Source: Gammaproteobacteria bacterium
GTDB taxonomy: Bacteria; Pseudomonadota; Gammaproteobacteria; UBA6429; Thiohalophilaceae
Reading direction: 5' to 3'
NCBI GenBank assembly: GCA_013152045.1
Contig: JAADGZ010000306.1
Span: 1-17,315 of the forward strand
Length of the DNA stretch: 17,315 bases
In this document: in pieces, positions 1 through 7,098 of the stretch
How the letters are laid out: each line of letters begins with the position of its first letter
Position numbering within the stretch: the first letter of the stretch is position 1
The notes under the pieces: generated by a model
What the model was told of the DNA's origin: nothing
Seen by the model: the letters and a program-made list of their open reading frames with translations, nothing else
Databases searched by the model: none
Position numbers and translations under genes: made by a program

Positions 1-91
1 ACATAGTTTGAAAAAAATAAACTAAGGGAGAGTGTGGTGGGGGTTTGTCTGTAACTGCATCATGAGTGCTTCATGTCACATATTCAGACAT

Positions 92-130
92 AAAAAAGGG
101 CTAGAAATAAATCTAGCCCTTTGTTTTTTT
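92..130 (-). terminator. Factor-independent terminator of the tRNA operon
   Basis: An 11-bp stem (95-105 paired with 112-122, core GGGCTAGA/TCTAGCCC) closes a 6-base AT loop. On the minus strand the stem runs into a T tract (the A run at 92-97), which suits termination after tRNA-Lys. The plus strand also has a T-rich tail (120-130), so the hairpin could stop transcription from both sides. Confidence 0.85.
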
Positions 131-131
131 A

Positions 132-207
132 TGGTGGGCCCTGTGAGACTCGAACTCACGACCAAGAGATTAAGAGTCTCCTGCTCTACCAACTGAGCTA
201 AAGGCCC
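132..207 (-). tRNA. tRNA-Lys (anticodon CTT)
   Basis: Read on the minus strand this is a 76-nt cloverleaf with an encoded 3' CCA. The acceptor stem is GGGCCTT/AGGGCCC with one T-G pair, the D-loop carries the usual AGCTCAGTTGGTAGAGC run, the anticodon loop GACTCTTAATC gives CTT, and the T-arm has GTTCGAGTC. It reads AAG codons. It is the last gene of the four-tRNA operon, directly before the terminator. The isoacceptor TTT, which most bacteria carry, must lie elsewhere. Confidence 0.97.
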
Positions 208-259
208 ATATTTTTTGTGCGCTTAAATATTAATCAATATCAAACACGTCTACATAAAC

Positions 260-335
260 TGGGGTGACTGATGGGACTCGAACCCACGACGACTGGAATC
301 ACAATCCAGGGCTCTACCAACTGAGCTACAATCAC
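260..335 (-). tRNA. tRNA-His (anticodon GTG)
   Basis: The minus strand folds as a cloverleaf with encoded CCA. The anticodon loop GATTGTGATTC gives GTG, and the sequence closely follows E. coli hisR. The base just outside the acceptor stem (C at 336, so G on the minus strand) faces discriminator C, which matches the encoded G-1 identity base of bacterial tRNA-His; the mature RNA therefore probably runs 260-336. It is the third gene of the operon. Confidence 0.97.
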
Positions 336-404
336 CATTAAAACAATATCGAGTGACGAGGTACGTGTGGAGAGGTAGTCAAACCCCATACTGTTCCTGC
401 GACC

Positions 405-421
405 GGTTTGCTGGGCAAACC
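405..421 (-). other. Short hairpin in the tRNA-Arg/tRNA-His spacer
   Basis: GGTTTGC and GCAAACC form a perfect 7-bp stem with a 3-base loop inside the 102-bp spacer between tRNA-Arg and tRNA-His. There is no T tract, so it is not a terminator. It may be a processing or folding element of the precursor, but this is only inference. Confidence 0.4.
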
Positions 422-438
422 TTCACTCATTAAAAATC

Positions 439-515
439 TGGTACGCCTGGCAGGACTCGAACCTGCTACCCTCGGCTTAGAAGGCCGATGCTCTATCCAG
501 ATGAGCTACAGGCGC
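439..515 (-). tRNA. tRNA-Arg (anticodon TCT)
   Basis: A 77-nt minus-strand cloverleaf with encoded CCA: acceptor stem GCGCCTG/CAGGCGT (including G-T wobble), anticodon stem-loop CGGCCTTCTAAGCCG with anticodon TCT, and T-loop GTTCGAGTC. It reads AGA and, by wobble, AGG codons. It is the second gene of the operon. Confidence 0.97.
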
Positions 516-576
516 AAAATCAACTCGCTTGCCAAACTGTCCTCGTCCCTAGTCACTCGCAACTAGAAACTATATA

Positions 577-653
577 TGGTCGGGGTAGAGAGATTCGAAC
601 TCCCGACATCCTGCTCCCAAAGCAGGCGCGCTACCAGGCTGCGCTATACCCCG
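577..653 (-). tRNA. tRNA-Pro (anticodon TGG)
   Basis: A 77-nt minus-strand cloverleaf with encoded CCA: acceptor stem CGGGGTA/TACCCCG, anticodon stem-loop CTGCTTTGGGAGCAG with anticodon TGG, and T-arm GTTCGAATC. The TGG isoacceptor can read all proline codons. It is the first gene of the operon, 46 bp downstream of the promoter's -10 box. Confidence 0.97.
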
Positions 654-698
654 AATTTTAGGCTTGCACCCACCCTGCCATACGACAGGAAGGCGGCG

Positions 699-727
699 AT
701 TCTACGCCCAAGTGATTCCGCCGTCAA
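699..727 (-). promoter_or_regulatory. Sigma-70 promoter of the tRNA operon with a GC-rich discriminator
   Basis: On the minus strand TTGACG (722-727) and TAGAAT (699-704) are separated by exactly 17 bp. The bases after the -10 box read CGCCGCC, a GC-rich discriminator of the kind found at stringently controlled stable-RNA promoters. Boxes and spacing are seen directly; the stringent control is inferred from known rRNA and tRNA promoters. Confidence 0.75.
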
Positions 728-795
728 TGTGATAAAAGACACTTGGCGGAAACCCGTTCAGGATGTAACCTTGGCGGTTTTGGCTTGCTGGGATT

Positions 796-1662
796 ATGAC
801 ACAAAATATGACTGCCAACATTATCAATGGCAAGGCGATTGCCGCTGAACTTCGCAAAAACATACGACAACAGGTTGATGCACGCCTGCAACAAGGGCAG
901 CGCGCGCCAGGGCTTGCGGTCATTCTGGTGGGACAGGATCCCGCCTCCGAAGTCTATGTACGCAATAAACGCCTAGCCTGTGAGGACACCGGTATCATCT
1001 CGCTGGCGCACGATCTACCTGCCAGCACCTCCCAGGAAACCCTGCTTGCCCTGATCGACCAGCTTAACGCCGACGCCAATGTTGACGGCATATTGGTACA
1101 ACTACCCCTGCCCGAGCATATCAATGCCGAAACGGTTATCGAACGCATCGATCCGAATAAGGATGTCGATGGCTTTCACCCTTATAACATTGGCCGCCTG
1201 GCCCTGCGTATGCCGGTCTTGCGCCCCTGTACTCCGCGCGGCGTCATCACCCTGCTGGAAAGCACCGGAGAACCTTTACGCGGACGCGATGCCGTGATTG
1301 TGGGTGCGTCGAATATCGTCGGTCGCCCTATGAGCCTGGAGCTGCTGCTGGCCGGCTGTACCGTCACTACCTGTCATCGTTTTACCCGCGATCTGGCCGC
1401 CCATGTACGCCAGGCCGAGATTCTTATCGTCGCGGTGGGCAAACCGGGTATCGTCAAAGGCGAATGGATTAAATCGGGCGCCACCGTCATCGACGTAGGT
1501 ATCAATCGCACCGAGGACGGCAAACTGGTGGGCGATATCGAGTTTGATATCGCCTGTGAACGAGCAGGCTGGATCACCCCAGTTCCCGGTGGGGTCGGAC
1601 CGATGACCGTCGCCACCCTGCTGCAAAATACCCTGCAGGCGGCTGAGCAGCGATCGGGCTGA
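796..1662 (+). CDS. folD: Bifunctional methylenetetrahydrofolate dehydrogenase / methenyltetrahydrofolate cyclohydrolase FolD
   Basis: FolD interconverts 5,10-methylene-, 5,10-methenyl- and 10-formyl-tetrahydrofolate using NADP in the cytoplasm, feeding purine and formyl-Met synthesis. The protein has 288 residues, the usual length. Visible family motifs are the substrate site with [10 protein letters not shown] (about residues 54-63, catalytic Lys), [21 protein letters not shown], the nucleotide-binding [11 protein letters not shown] and the C-terminal [13 protein letters not shown]. Homology fits a start at ATG 808 (MTANIINGK), which aligns with the E. coli N terminus, better than the upstream ATG 796. 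Neither start has a well-placed Shine-Dalgarno sequence, so 796 is an outer limit. The gene is divergent from the tRNA operon and convergent with cysS. Confidence 0.97.
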   Translation: MTQNMTANIINGKAIAAELRKNIRQQVDARLQQGQRAPGLAVILVGQDPASEVYVRNKRLACEDTGIISLAHDLPASTSQETLLALIDQLNADANVDGILVQLPLPEHINAETVIERIDPNKDVDGFHPYNIGRLALRMPVLRPCTPRGVITLLESTGEPLRGRDAVIVGASNIVGRPMSLELLLAGCTVTTCHRFTRDLAAHVRQAEILIVAVGKPGIVKGEWIKSGATVIDVGINRTEDGKLVGDIEFDIACERAGWITPVPGGVGPMTVATLLQNTLQAAEQRSG

Positions 1663-1678
1663 AAAAAGGCGTCTGTTT

Positions 1679-1715
1679 AACGCAGAGAGCGCAGAGGCGC
1701 GGAGACGCAGAGGGA
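1679..1715 (+). repeat. CGCAGAG-type tandem repeat, left arm
   Basis: Repeated CGCAGAG-like heptamers (AACGCAGAGAGCGCAGAGG and onward) lie just after folD. A degenerate inverse copy lies at 1976-2008, so the two enclose almost the whole folD/cysS gap. Such CGCAGAG strings are a familiar dispersed repeat in proteobacterial intergenic regions. The function is unknown. Confidence 0.7.
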
Positions 1716-1732
1716 TTTAATCTTCGTTGGGC

Positions 1733-1755
1733 TTAATTCCCCGCTGCTTGCAGCG
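1733..1755 (+). repeat. CCCCGCTGCTTGCAGCG module, copy 1
   Basis: TTAATTCCCC followed by the imperfect palindrome GCTGCTTGCAGC. Related copies are seen at 9038-9060 (same strand) and 13822-13844 (opposite strand), all in intergenic positions. It directly precedes the REPIN at 1762. Confidence 0.6.
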
Positions 1756-1761
1756 AAAAAT

Positions 1762-1855
1762 TTCTGGTTCCCACGCTCCTGCGTGGGAATCCATACCTCA
1801 ATCGATACGCTGATGCCAGTATCCGTTCCCACGTAGGAGCATAGGAACGAGAGAA
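1762..1855 (+). repeat. REPIN-like element, copy 1
   Basis: Two REP-type palindromes lie in inverted orientation around a spacer of roughly 35 bp. The first (1768-1789) is a perfect 9-bp stem TTCCCACGC with a TCCT loop. The second (about 1824-1848) has the same core but several mismatches and looks decayed. The whole unit matches the reverse complement of 9081-9176 at about nine positions in ten, spacer included. REPINs are normally mobilised in trans by RAYT (REP-associated tyrosine transposase) enzymes; none is encoded here. Confidence 0.8.
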
Positions 1856-1916
1856 AAGCATCACAGACACACTTCCTTTGATCGCCCAACAGGCATGGTT
1901 TGATAGGCATTTAATT

Positions 1917-1950
1917 GTTGGGCTTCGCGTTGCTCTGCGCCAACCTACGG
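1917..1950 (+). repeat. GTTGGGC...CCAAC hairpin repeat
   Basis: GTTGGGCTTCGCG and TGCGCCAACCTACGG form an imperfect hairpin. This GTTGGGCTTCGC...CCAACCTACG string resembles a second family of dispersed intergenic palindromes known from gammaproteobacteria (from memory; not searched). It differs from the REPIN beside it. Confidence 0.6.
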
Positions 1951-1975
1951 AGCTGAATAGTTACAAAAAACTTTG

Positions 1976-2008
1976 CCTTCTCTGCGTCTTCGCGTCTTTG
2001 CGTTGAAA
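1976..2008 (-). repeat. CGCAGAG-type tandem repeat, right (inverted) arm
   Basis: On the minus strand it reads AACGCAAAGACGCGAAGACG followed by CAGAGAAGG, an inverse degenerate copy of 1679-1715. It ends six bases before the cysS stop codon, so it lies in the 3' end of the cysS transcript. Confidence 0.7.
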
Positions 2009-2013
2009 CTTTT

Positions 2014-3417
2014 TTACTCCCGCCGCCAGCTCGTGCCACCCGCGCCATCTTCTAAAATAATCCCCTGCTCGGCCAGTAAATCGCGGATACGATCGCTTTC
2101 CGCCCAGTCCTTGGCCGCACGAGCGGCATTGCGTTGCTCGATCAATGTTTCGATTTCTGCAGCCTCAAGCCCCTCTGCGCGGCTATCCCCAACGCCCCCG
2201 CCCTGCAACCAGGCTTCGGCGTCGCTTTGTAGCAGACCCAGCCGATCAGCCAGCTGTTTCAAGGTAACGGCCTTGACGGTGGCAGCCGACTCATCCTGGT
2301 GACGCAATTTATTCACGTCTTTCGCCAGTTCAAACAACACCGCCAATGCCTCCGAGGTATTGAAATCGTCGTCCATCGCCTGTCGGAAACGCGCCACATA
2401 GGCTTCATCCAGGCCCACCTCAGCGGTCAGGTTCATTCCGCGCAAGGCGGTGTAAAGCGTGTTCAGGGCCGCTTTGGCATTATCCAGATGCTTGTCTGAG
2501 TAATTCAGCGGGCTGCGGTAGTGACTGGTGAGAATGAAATAACGCAGCACTTCTGCTGCATATTTTTCCAGCACCTCGCGAATGGTGAAAAAGTTGCCCA
2601 GGGATTTGGACATTTTTTCCTCATCCACCCGCACGAAGCCGTTATGCATCCAGACATTGACAAACTTCTCGCCGGTAGCCGCCTCGGACTGGGCGATTTC
2701 ATTTTCATGATGTGGAAACTGCAAATCCATCCCACCACCATGAATGTCAAAATGATTCCCCAGGCAGCCGGTGGACATGGCCGAACATTCGATATGCCAG
2801 CCCGGTCGGCCAGCGCCCCAGGGTGAATCCCAGCTCGGCTCCCCCACTTTAGCGGCTTTCCAGAGCACGAAGTCCAACGGATCATGCTTGGCTTGATCCA
2901 CGGCTACCCGTTCGCCTGCACGCAGATCTTCAATATTTTTGCCCGACAGACGACCGTAATCGGTAAACTTACTGACATCATAATAGACGTCACCGTTGTC
3001 GGCCGCATAGGCGTACCCCTTCGCCACCAGCGTTTGAATCATCTCGATGATCGCCGGCATATGCAGGGTGGCACGCGGCTCTTCATTCGGCGTCAAAACA
3101 TTCAGCGCGGCGGTATCCCGATGCATTTCATCAATAAAACGCCCCGTCAGGTCGTTGAAATCCTCGCCGTTTTCATTTGCCCGAGCGATGATCTTGTCAT
3201 CGATGTCGGTGATATTGCGAATGTAGCTGACATGTTCCTTGCCATAAATCTCGCACAAATAACGGTAAATTACGTCGAAGACCACCAGCACGCGGGCGTG
3301 GCCGATATGGCACATGTCATAGACGGTCATACCGCAAACATACAGGCGTACATTTTTCGGATCGATAGGTTTGAAGGTTTCTTTCTGTTTGCTCAGATTA
3401 TTGTGAATAGTCAACAT
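2014..3417 (-). CDS. cysS: Cysteinyl-tRNA synthetase
   Basis: Class I aminoacyl-tRNA synthetase that charges tRNA-Cys in the cytoplasm. The 467-residue product carries HIGH (37-40, in CHIGHAR), KMSKS (268-272) and the zinc ligands expected for the family: C28, C211, H236 and E240. GWHIECSAM and the [10 protein letters not shown] region are typical CysRS. The open frame extends 34 codons upstream to 3519, but ATG 3417 ([15 protein letters not shown]) aligns with the E. coli N terminus and the extra residues resemble nothing, so 3417 is chosen. No strong Shine-Dalgarno is visible. It is divergent from ppiA-ppiB-lpxH, as in many gammaproteobacteria, and convergent with folD. Confidence 0.97.
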   Translation of the reverse strand: MLTIHNNLSKQKETFKPIDPKNVRLYVCGMTVYDMCHIGHARVLVVFDVIYRYLCEIYGKEHVSYIRNITDIDDKIIARANENGEDFNDLTGRFIDEMHRDTAALNVLTPNEEPRATLHMPAIIEMIQTLVAKGYAYAADNGDVYYDVSKFTDYGRLSGKNIEDLRAGERVAVDQAKHDPLDFVLWKAAKVGEPSWDSPWGAGRPGWHIECSAMSTGCLGNHFDIHGGGMDLQFPHHENEIAQSEAATGEKFVNVWMHNGFVRVDEEKMSKSLGNFFTIREVLEKYAAEVLRYFILTSHYRSPLNYSDKHLDNAKAALNTLYTALRGMNLTAEVGLDEAYVARFRQAMDDDFNTSEALAVLFELAKDVNKLRHQDESAATVKAVTLKQLADRLGLLQSDAEAWLQGGGVGDSRAEGLEAAEIETLIEQRNAARAAKDWAESDRIRDLLAEQGIILEDGAGGTSWRRE

Positions 3418-3587
3418 AGGCTGGCTGCTTGCGATCCCCAAATCAATGAAAACAACCAGGCAGAAGTCTGCCCGGCGCGTAAATGTGCGTAGGTTAACGG
3501 AATCTGACGCCAGGCTCAAAAGGTGCTTCCGCCTGTGGCATAAACTCGATATTATGGCGGCTTTTCATATTTTACGGGAAAACGATC

Positions 3588-4208
3588 ATGCTATTACGAC
3601 TCGTCACTGGCTGTCTGCTTGGTTTCAGCCTGCTGGGCTCAATGATAAACAACGCTGCTGCCGAAGCGCCACAGGTAAAAATTGAAACCAATATGGGCGA
3701 TATCATCGTCCTGCTGGAGCCGGATAAGGCACCCAAAACCGTTGAAAATTTCCTTACCTATGCCAAAGACGGGTTTTACAGCAATACTATTTTTCACCGC
3801 GTAATCAGCAACTTCATGATCCAGGGCGGCGGTTTCACCGCCGACTATCAACGCAAGCCCACCCGCGCGCCGATTAAAAATGAAGCCGACAATGGTCTCA
3901 GTAATCTCAAAGGCACTATCGCCATGGCCCGGACAATGGATCCGCATTCGGCCACCGCACAATTTTTTATCAACGTTAAAGACAACACCTTTCTGGACTT
4001 TACCAGCAAGTCACCCCGCGGCTGGGGGTATACCGTTTTCGGGCGGGTCATCAAGGGCATGGATACCGTCAACCGCATTCGTAGCGTAGCAACCGGTCCT
4101 GGTGGACCTTTCCCGACCGATGTCCCACGCGAAGCTGTCATCATCAAGAGCGTCACACTGCTTAATCCAGTCGCGCTTCCGGCACCGCCTGCTGTCACTA
4201 TAAAATAA
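3588..4208 (+). CDS. ppiA: Periplasmic peptidyl-prolyl cis-trans isomerase, cyclophilin type (PpiA-like)
   Basis: Cyclophilin that isomerises X-Pro bonds. A signal peptide occupies about residues 1-25 (basic start, hydrophobic [13 protein letters not shown], cleavage near NNAAA/EA), placing the enzyme in the periplasm. The cyclophilin fold spans about 29-195, with catalytic Arg71 in [14 protein letters not shown], then [20 protein letters not shown] and [10 protein letters not shown] proline-rich tail ([10 protein letters not shown]) follows the domain. Its first ATG lies behind a GGGAAAA sequence. ppiB starts 13 bp after its stop, and the two genes share near-identical DNA blocks, suggesting duplication. 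The symbol is by analogy; substrates are unknown. Confidence 0.92.
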   Translation: MLLRLVTGCLLGFSLLGSMINNAAAEAPQVKIETNMGDIIVLLEPDKAPKTVENFLTYAKDGFYSNTIFHRVISNFMIQGGGFTADYQRKPTRAPIKNEADNGLSNLKGTIAMARTMDPHSATAQFFINVKDNTFLDFTSKSPRGWGYTVFGRVIKGMDTVNRIRSVATGPGGPFPTDVPREAVIIKSVTLLNPVALPAPPAVTIK

Positions 4209-4221
4209 TCAGGACAAAAAT

Positions 4222-4716
4222 ATGATTAAACTCAACACTAATATGGGCTGCATCGTCATCGAACTGGATAGCGAAAAAGCCCCGAACACCGCGGCCAATT
4301 TTCTCCAGTATGCCCGCGATGGCTTTTATGACGGCACGATTTTTCACCGCGTAATTAGCAATTTCATGATCCAGGGCGGTGGCATGCTGCCTGGCATGAT
4401 TGAAAAACAACCCCGCGAACCTATCGAAAACGAAGCCAACAACGGTTTGAGTAACGTCAAAGGCAGCATCGCGATGGCCCGTACTCAGGATCCACACTCA
4501 GCCACCGCGCAATTTTTTGTTAATATCGCCGATAATGCCTTCCTTGATCACAGCGCACCCAATGCCCAGGGCTGGGGCTACTGTGTTTTCGGCAAGGTCG
4601 TCGAAGGCATGGACGTAGTGGAAAAAATCAAGGCAGTGCCTACCGCTAACGCAGGCCATCATCAGGACGTCCCCACTGAAGACGTGATCATCGAAAGCGT
4701 CGAAGTCGAAGAATAA
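4222..4716 (+). CDS. ppiB: Cytoplasmic peptidyl-prolyl cis-trans isomerase B (cyclophilin)
   Basis: A 164-residue single-domain cyclophilin without a signal peptide, the length expected of PpiB. Catalytic Arg43 lies in [14 protein letters not shown], followed by [21 protein letters not shown] and [16 protein letters not shown]. An AGGA Shine-Dalgarno (4211-4214) stands 7 bp before the ATG. It is the middle gene of a tight run: 13 bp after ppiA and 5 bp before lpxH. The ppiB-lpxH neighbourhood opposite cysS is conserved in gammaproteobacteria. Confidence 0.96.
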   Translation: MIKLNTNMGCIVIELDSEKAPNTAANFLQYARDGFYDGTIFHRVISNFMIQGGGMLPGMIEKQPREPIENEANNGLSNVKGSIAMARTQDPHSATAQFFVNIADNAFLDHSAPNAQGWGYCVFGKVVEGMDVVEKIKAVPTANAGHHQDVPTEDVIIESVEVEE

Positions 4717-4721
4717 AAACT

Positions 4722-5438
4722 GTGTCCAGCCTGTTTATCTCTGATCTGCACCTCGCCAAGGATCGGCCCGAGACCAGCGCCCGCTTCGTTCGTTTTTTAG
4801 AAACCCAGGCACGCCAGGCTGGCGCAGTTTATATCCTCGGTGATCTGTTCGAAGTCTGGCTTGGCGACGACATGATTCTGCCTGACTACCAGGCGGCCAT
4901 CCGCGCCATGAAAGCCCTCAGTGACAGCGGCGTGGCGCTTTATCTCATGCATGGCAACCGTGATTTTTTCATGGGCGAGCACCTGATGCAGCTCTGCGGT
5001 GCAACATTGCTGGACGATCCAACGGTAATAGAACTGGACGGTATTCCCAGCCTGCTGCTGCATGGCGACACTTTGTGTATCGATGATCTGGAATATATGA
5101 AGTTCCGCGCAATGGTGCGTAATCCCCAGTGGCAAAACGAAGTGTTGGCAAAATCGCCCGAACAACGCCTGGCGCTGGCAAAACAGTTTCGTGATATCAG
5201 CAAAACTGAAACCGGCAACAAACGCAAAGATATCATGGATGTAAATCAGGCCGAAGTTGAACGTATGTTTTCAGAATACAAAGTACAACGTCTGATCCAC
5301 GGTCATACCCATCGCCCCGCTATTCATGACTTTGAACTCAATGGTCAGCCAGTACAACGTATGGTTCTCGGTGACTGGTCGACACAAGGTAGCGTATTGG
5401 TATGCAAGAATAGCCAATGCCAGCTTGAAACGCTGTAA
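4722..5438 (+). CDS. lpxH: UDP-2,3-diacylglucosamine diphosphatase LpxH
   Basis: LpxH hydrolyses UDP-2,3-diacylglucosamine to lipid X and UMP, the fourth step of lipid A synthesis, at the inner face of the cytoplasmic membrane. This 238-residue calcineurin-like phosphoesterase has all the metal ligands in place: D8 and H10 (SDLHL), D41 (GDLFE), N79 (GNRDF), H114 (LHGD), and H195 and H197 (GHTHRP). The start is GTG 4722, five bases after the ppiB stop, with only a weak Shine-Dalgarno, so translational coupling to ppiB is likely. Its presence indicates an outer membrane with lipopolysaccharide. Confidence 0.97.
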   Translation: MSSLFISDLHLAKDRPETSARFVRFLETQARQAGAVYILGDLFEVWLGDDMILPDYQAAIRAMKALSDSGVALYLMHGNRDFFMGEHLMQLCGATLLDDPTVIELDGIPSLLLHGDTLCIDDLEYMKFRAMVRNPQWQNEVLAKSPEQRLALAKQFRDISKTETGNKRKDIMDVNQAEVERMFSEYKVQRLIHGHTHRPAIHDFELNGQPVQRMVLGDWSTQGSVLVCKNSQCQLETL

Positions 5439-5457
5439 GCAGCCATTGCTTCTGTTG

Positions 5458-5475
5458 AGCTAAATATCTTTAGCT
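5458..5475 (+). terminator. Possible weak terminator hairpin between convergent lpxH and 5488-6231
   Basis: AGCTAAA and TTTAGCT form a perfect 7-bp stem around a TATC loop, midway between two convergent stop codons. The stem is AT-rich and the T tract is poor, so termination is only possible, not shown. Confidence 0.3.
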
Positions 5476-5487
5476 TTAAGGCCTGCG

Positions 5488-6231
5488 CTATTTGTCGAAC
5501 TGAACCTTGCCGGCACGAAAATCCCTGACCGAGAAGCGTTTATAGCCTTTCGGCAATACGAATAATTTTTTGTCCAGCGAAACATTTTTGCTGAAATCGA
5601 CCAGCGAACGCCTCTTACCGTGCGTATCCCACTCCCGTATTGGAAAACCAAATTGCAGGTAACGGTTGTAGGAAAAAATACTATGCGATAGATCACAGGG
5701 CTGCTGCTGATCCGCAGGCAAGTTTTCCAGCGCCGCCGCATTTTGACTGGCAATAATCGCGTTAAAGGCGCGGGTAGCGATCAGCACATCGTTAAACAGA
5801 CCATCCACCGCCACCACATCATAGCAGTGCTGTTGGTTGGTGCTAAAAACATAGTGCTGTGGTTTGATCCCGGCTATCGCTGGCGCATTCTTCAAATCAT
5901 CACGCTTATGCACCTCATCGTTCAGTTTAAATGGGGGCACCGCCGTCACTGCTTGTGGCGCAACCGATATCACAGTCTGATCGCTACTATTAATATTAAA
6001 AATAATATTGGCCCGGCGATCGAAGAGAACAAAATCAGCGGAGCCTTTACCATCGTCAAAGCGCATATAATTGGCCGTTACTATCACCCTGGTCTGGTAG
6101 GGATCGACATCTTTCTCATGTTCATCAAAAATTAATACCGTGCCTTTCAAGTCAGGATTAACAGCAGCGCCCACAGCGGAAAAAAAACACAAGCCAACTA
6201 ATAGATAGATCAATCGATAACAACGCATCAA
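5488..6231 (-). CDS. Exported protein of unknown function
   Basis: I do not recognise this family. The 247-residue protein has a clear signal peptide (MMRCYRLIYLLVGLCFFSAVG, cleavage near VGA/AV) and no later membrane segment, so it should be periplasmic or surface-exposed. The middle part alternates short strand-like stretches (TRVIVTANYMRFDD, ADFVLFDRRANIIFNINS, QTVISVAP), which resembles the LolA/DUF4412 type of beta-rich envelope protein; that is a guess from pattern only. Cys residues in QHCYDV and QPCDLS could form a disulfide. Its ATG overlaps the stop of the DUF455 gene (ATGA, 4 bp), so the two are translationally coupled and it is the last gene of the minus-strand operon. Confidence 0.85.
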   Translation of the reverse strand: MMRCYRLIYLLVGLCFFSAVGAAVNPDLKGTVLIFDEHEKDVDPYQTRVIVTANYMRFDDGKGSADFVLFDRRANIIFNINSSDQTVISVAPQAVTAVPPFKLNDEVHKRDDLKNAPAIAGIKPQHYVFSTNQQHCYDVVAVDGLFNDVLIATRAFNAIIASQNAAALENLPADQQQPCDLSHSIFSYNRYLQFGFPIREWDTHGKRRSLVDFSKNVSLDKKLFVLPKGYKRFSVRDFRAGKVQFDK

Positions 6232-7031
6232 CCCACCCCGTCGAGATAATCAAGTTCCTGTTCTGAAAAACCAGCCTGCCGACGAGCCTCCCGATCAATC
6301 GAACCTTTGACATGATTTTTCATATGTTTTTCCAGCAACTCACGAAATACGGTTTCCGAATCCTGGCCACGTTGTTTACAAAGATAATGAAACCAGCGCG
6401 AACCAATATCTACATGGCTCACTTCATCTGACTGAATCACGGCAAGAATATCGACTACCTCCTGATGACCGCTTTCACGAAAACGCAGCATGATACCGGG
6501 TATAACATCCAGACCCCGCGCTTCCAACACCCGCGGCACCAGTGCCATGCGTACCAGTGGATCGTGAGCGGTTTCCAGCGCCATTTGCCAAAGTCCATCG
6601 TGGGCGTTGAAATCACCATAATCATAATTTTGGGTTTTCAAATAGTCGCGTAACAAACTGAAATGACGCGCCTCTTCATCGGCAACCTGAATCCAGTCGG
6701 AATAAAATGCGCTGGGGAGTCCGCGAAAACGGTAGACGGCATCCCAGGCAAGATTAATAGCGTTGAACTCGATATGGCAGAGAGCGTGAATCAGCGCTGC
6801 ACGCGCTTCCTGGCTCTGCACTCCGCGCTTCGGTAAATTACGTTTATCCACCAATTGCGGTTTATCCGGCCGACCCGGCTCGCCGATAGCCGCGACTCCC
6901 GAGTCACCCAACATAAACTCCCCACGCCGCCAGCGTTCAGCGGTTGCATGCGTCTGCGCCACCTTGACATCAGCATCACGGCTAAGCAGGCAGACCTGCG
7001 CCTGAGGGTAGAGATCATGTTCTTCCAGCAT
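6228..7031 (-). CDS. DUF455 family ferritin-like diiron protein
   Basis: The 267-residue product matches the DUF455 family, a ferritin-like four-helix fold whose reaction is not established to my knowledge. A full diiron ligand set is visible: E88 (CHIEFNAI), E120-x-x-H123 (DEEARHF), E170 (LEARGLDV) and E203-x-x-H206 (SDEVSHV). The N-terminal LYPQAQVCLLSRDADVKV and GEPGRPDKPQLV stretches are also typical. The ATG is well bounded: an in-frame stop lies nine bases upstream. There is no signal peptide, so it is cytoplasmic. It lies 67 bp after the glycerate kinase stop and overlaps the next gene by 4 bp. A metal-dependent oxidase or hydroxylase role is inference from the ligands. Confidence 0.9.
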   Translation of the reverse strand: MLEEHDLYPQAQVCLLSRDADVKVAQTHATAERWRRGEFMLGDSGVAAIGEPGRPDKPQLVDKRNLPKRGVQSQEARAALIHALCHIEFNAINLAWDAVYRFRGLPSAFYSDWIQVADEEARHFSLLRDYLKTQNYDYGDFNAHDGLWQMALETAHDPLVRMALVPRVLEARGLDVIPGIMLRFRESGHQEVVDILAVIQSDEVSHVDIGSRWFHYLCKQRGQDSETVFRELLEKHMKNHVKGSIDREARRQAGFSEQELDYLDGVG

Positions 7032-7098
7032 CTGGGAATATTAACAGACCTGCCCCTGCTCCGCTAAGCCTCTGTGGCAAGAATAGCTGGCGTGTAAT

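Noticed and set aside
2505..3492. Long open frames on both strands overlapping cysS
   Set aside because: They are other-frame shadows of cysS, whose frame has clear family motifs.
3418..3519. A 34-residue N-terminal extension of CysS
   Set aside because: The CysRS family begins at MLTIHN-like sequence; the extension has no similarity and no ribosome-binding site.
3418..3587. A riboswitch, T-box or clear promoters in the cysS/ppiA divergent region
   Set aside because: No T-box motif or convincing -35/-10 pair could be identified by eye for either gene; only a lone TATTAT at 3550 is seen.
5743..6135. A plus-strand 130-codon open frame
   Set aside because: It lies wholly antisense to the exported protein gene and has no recognisable motif or ribosome-binding site.
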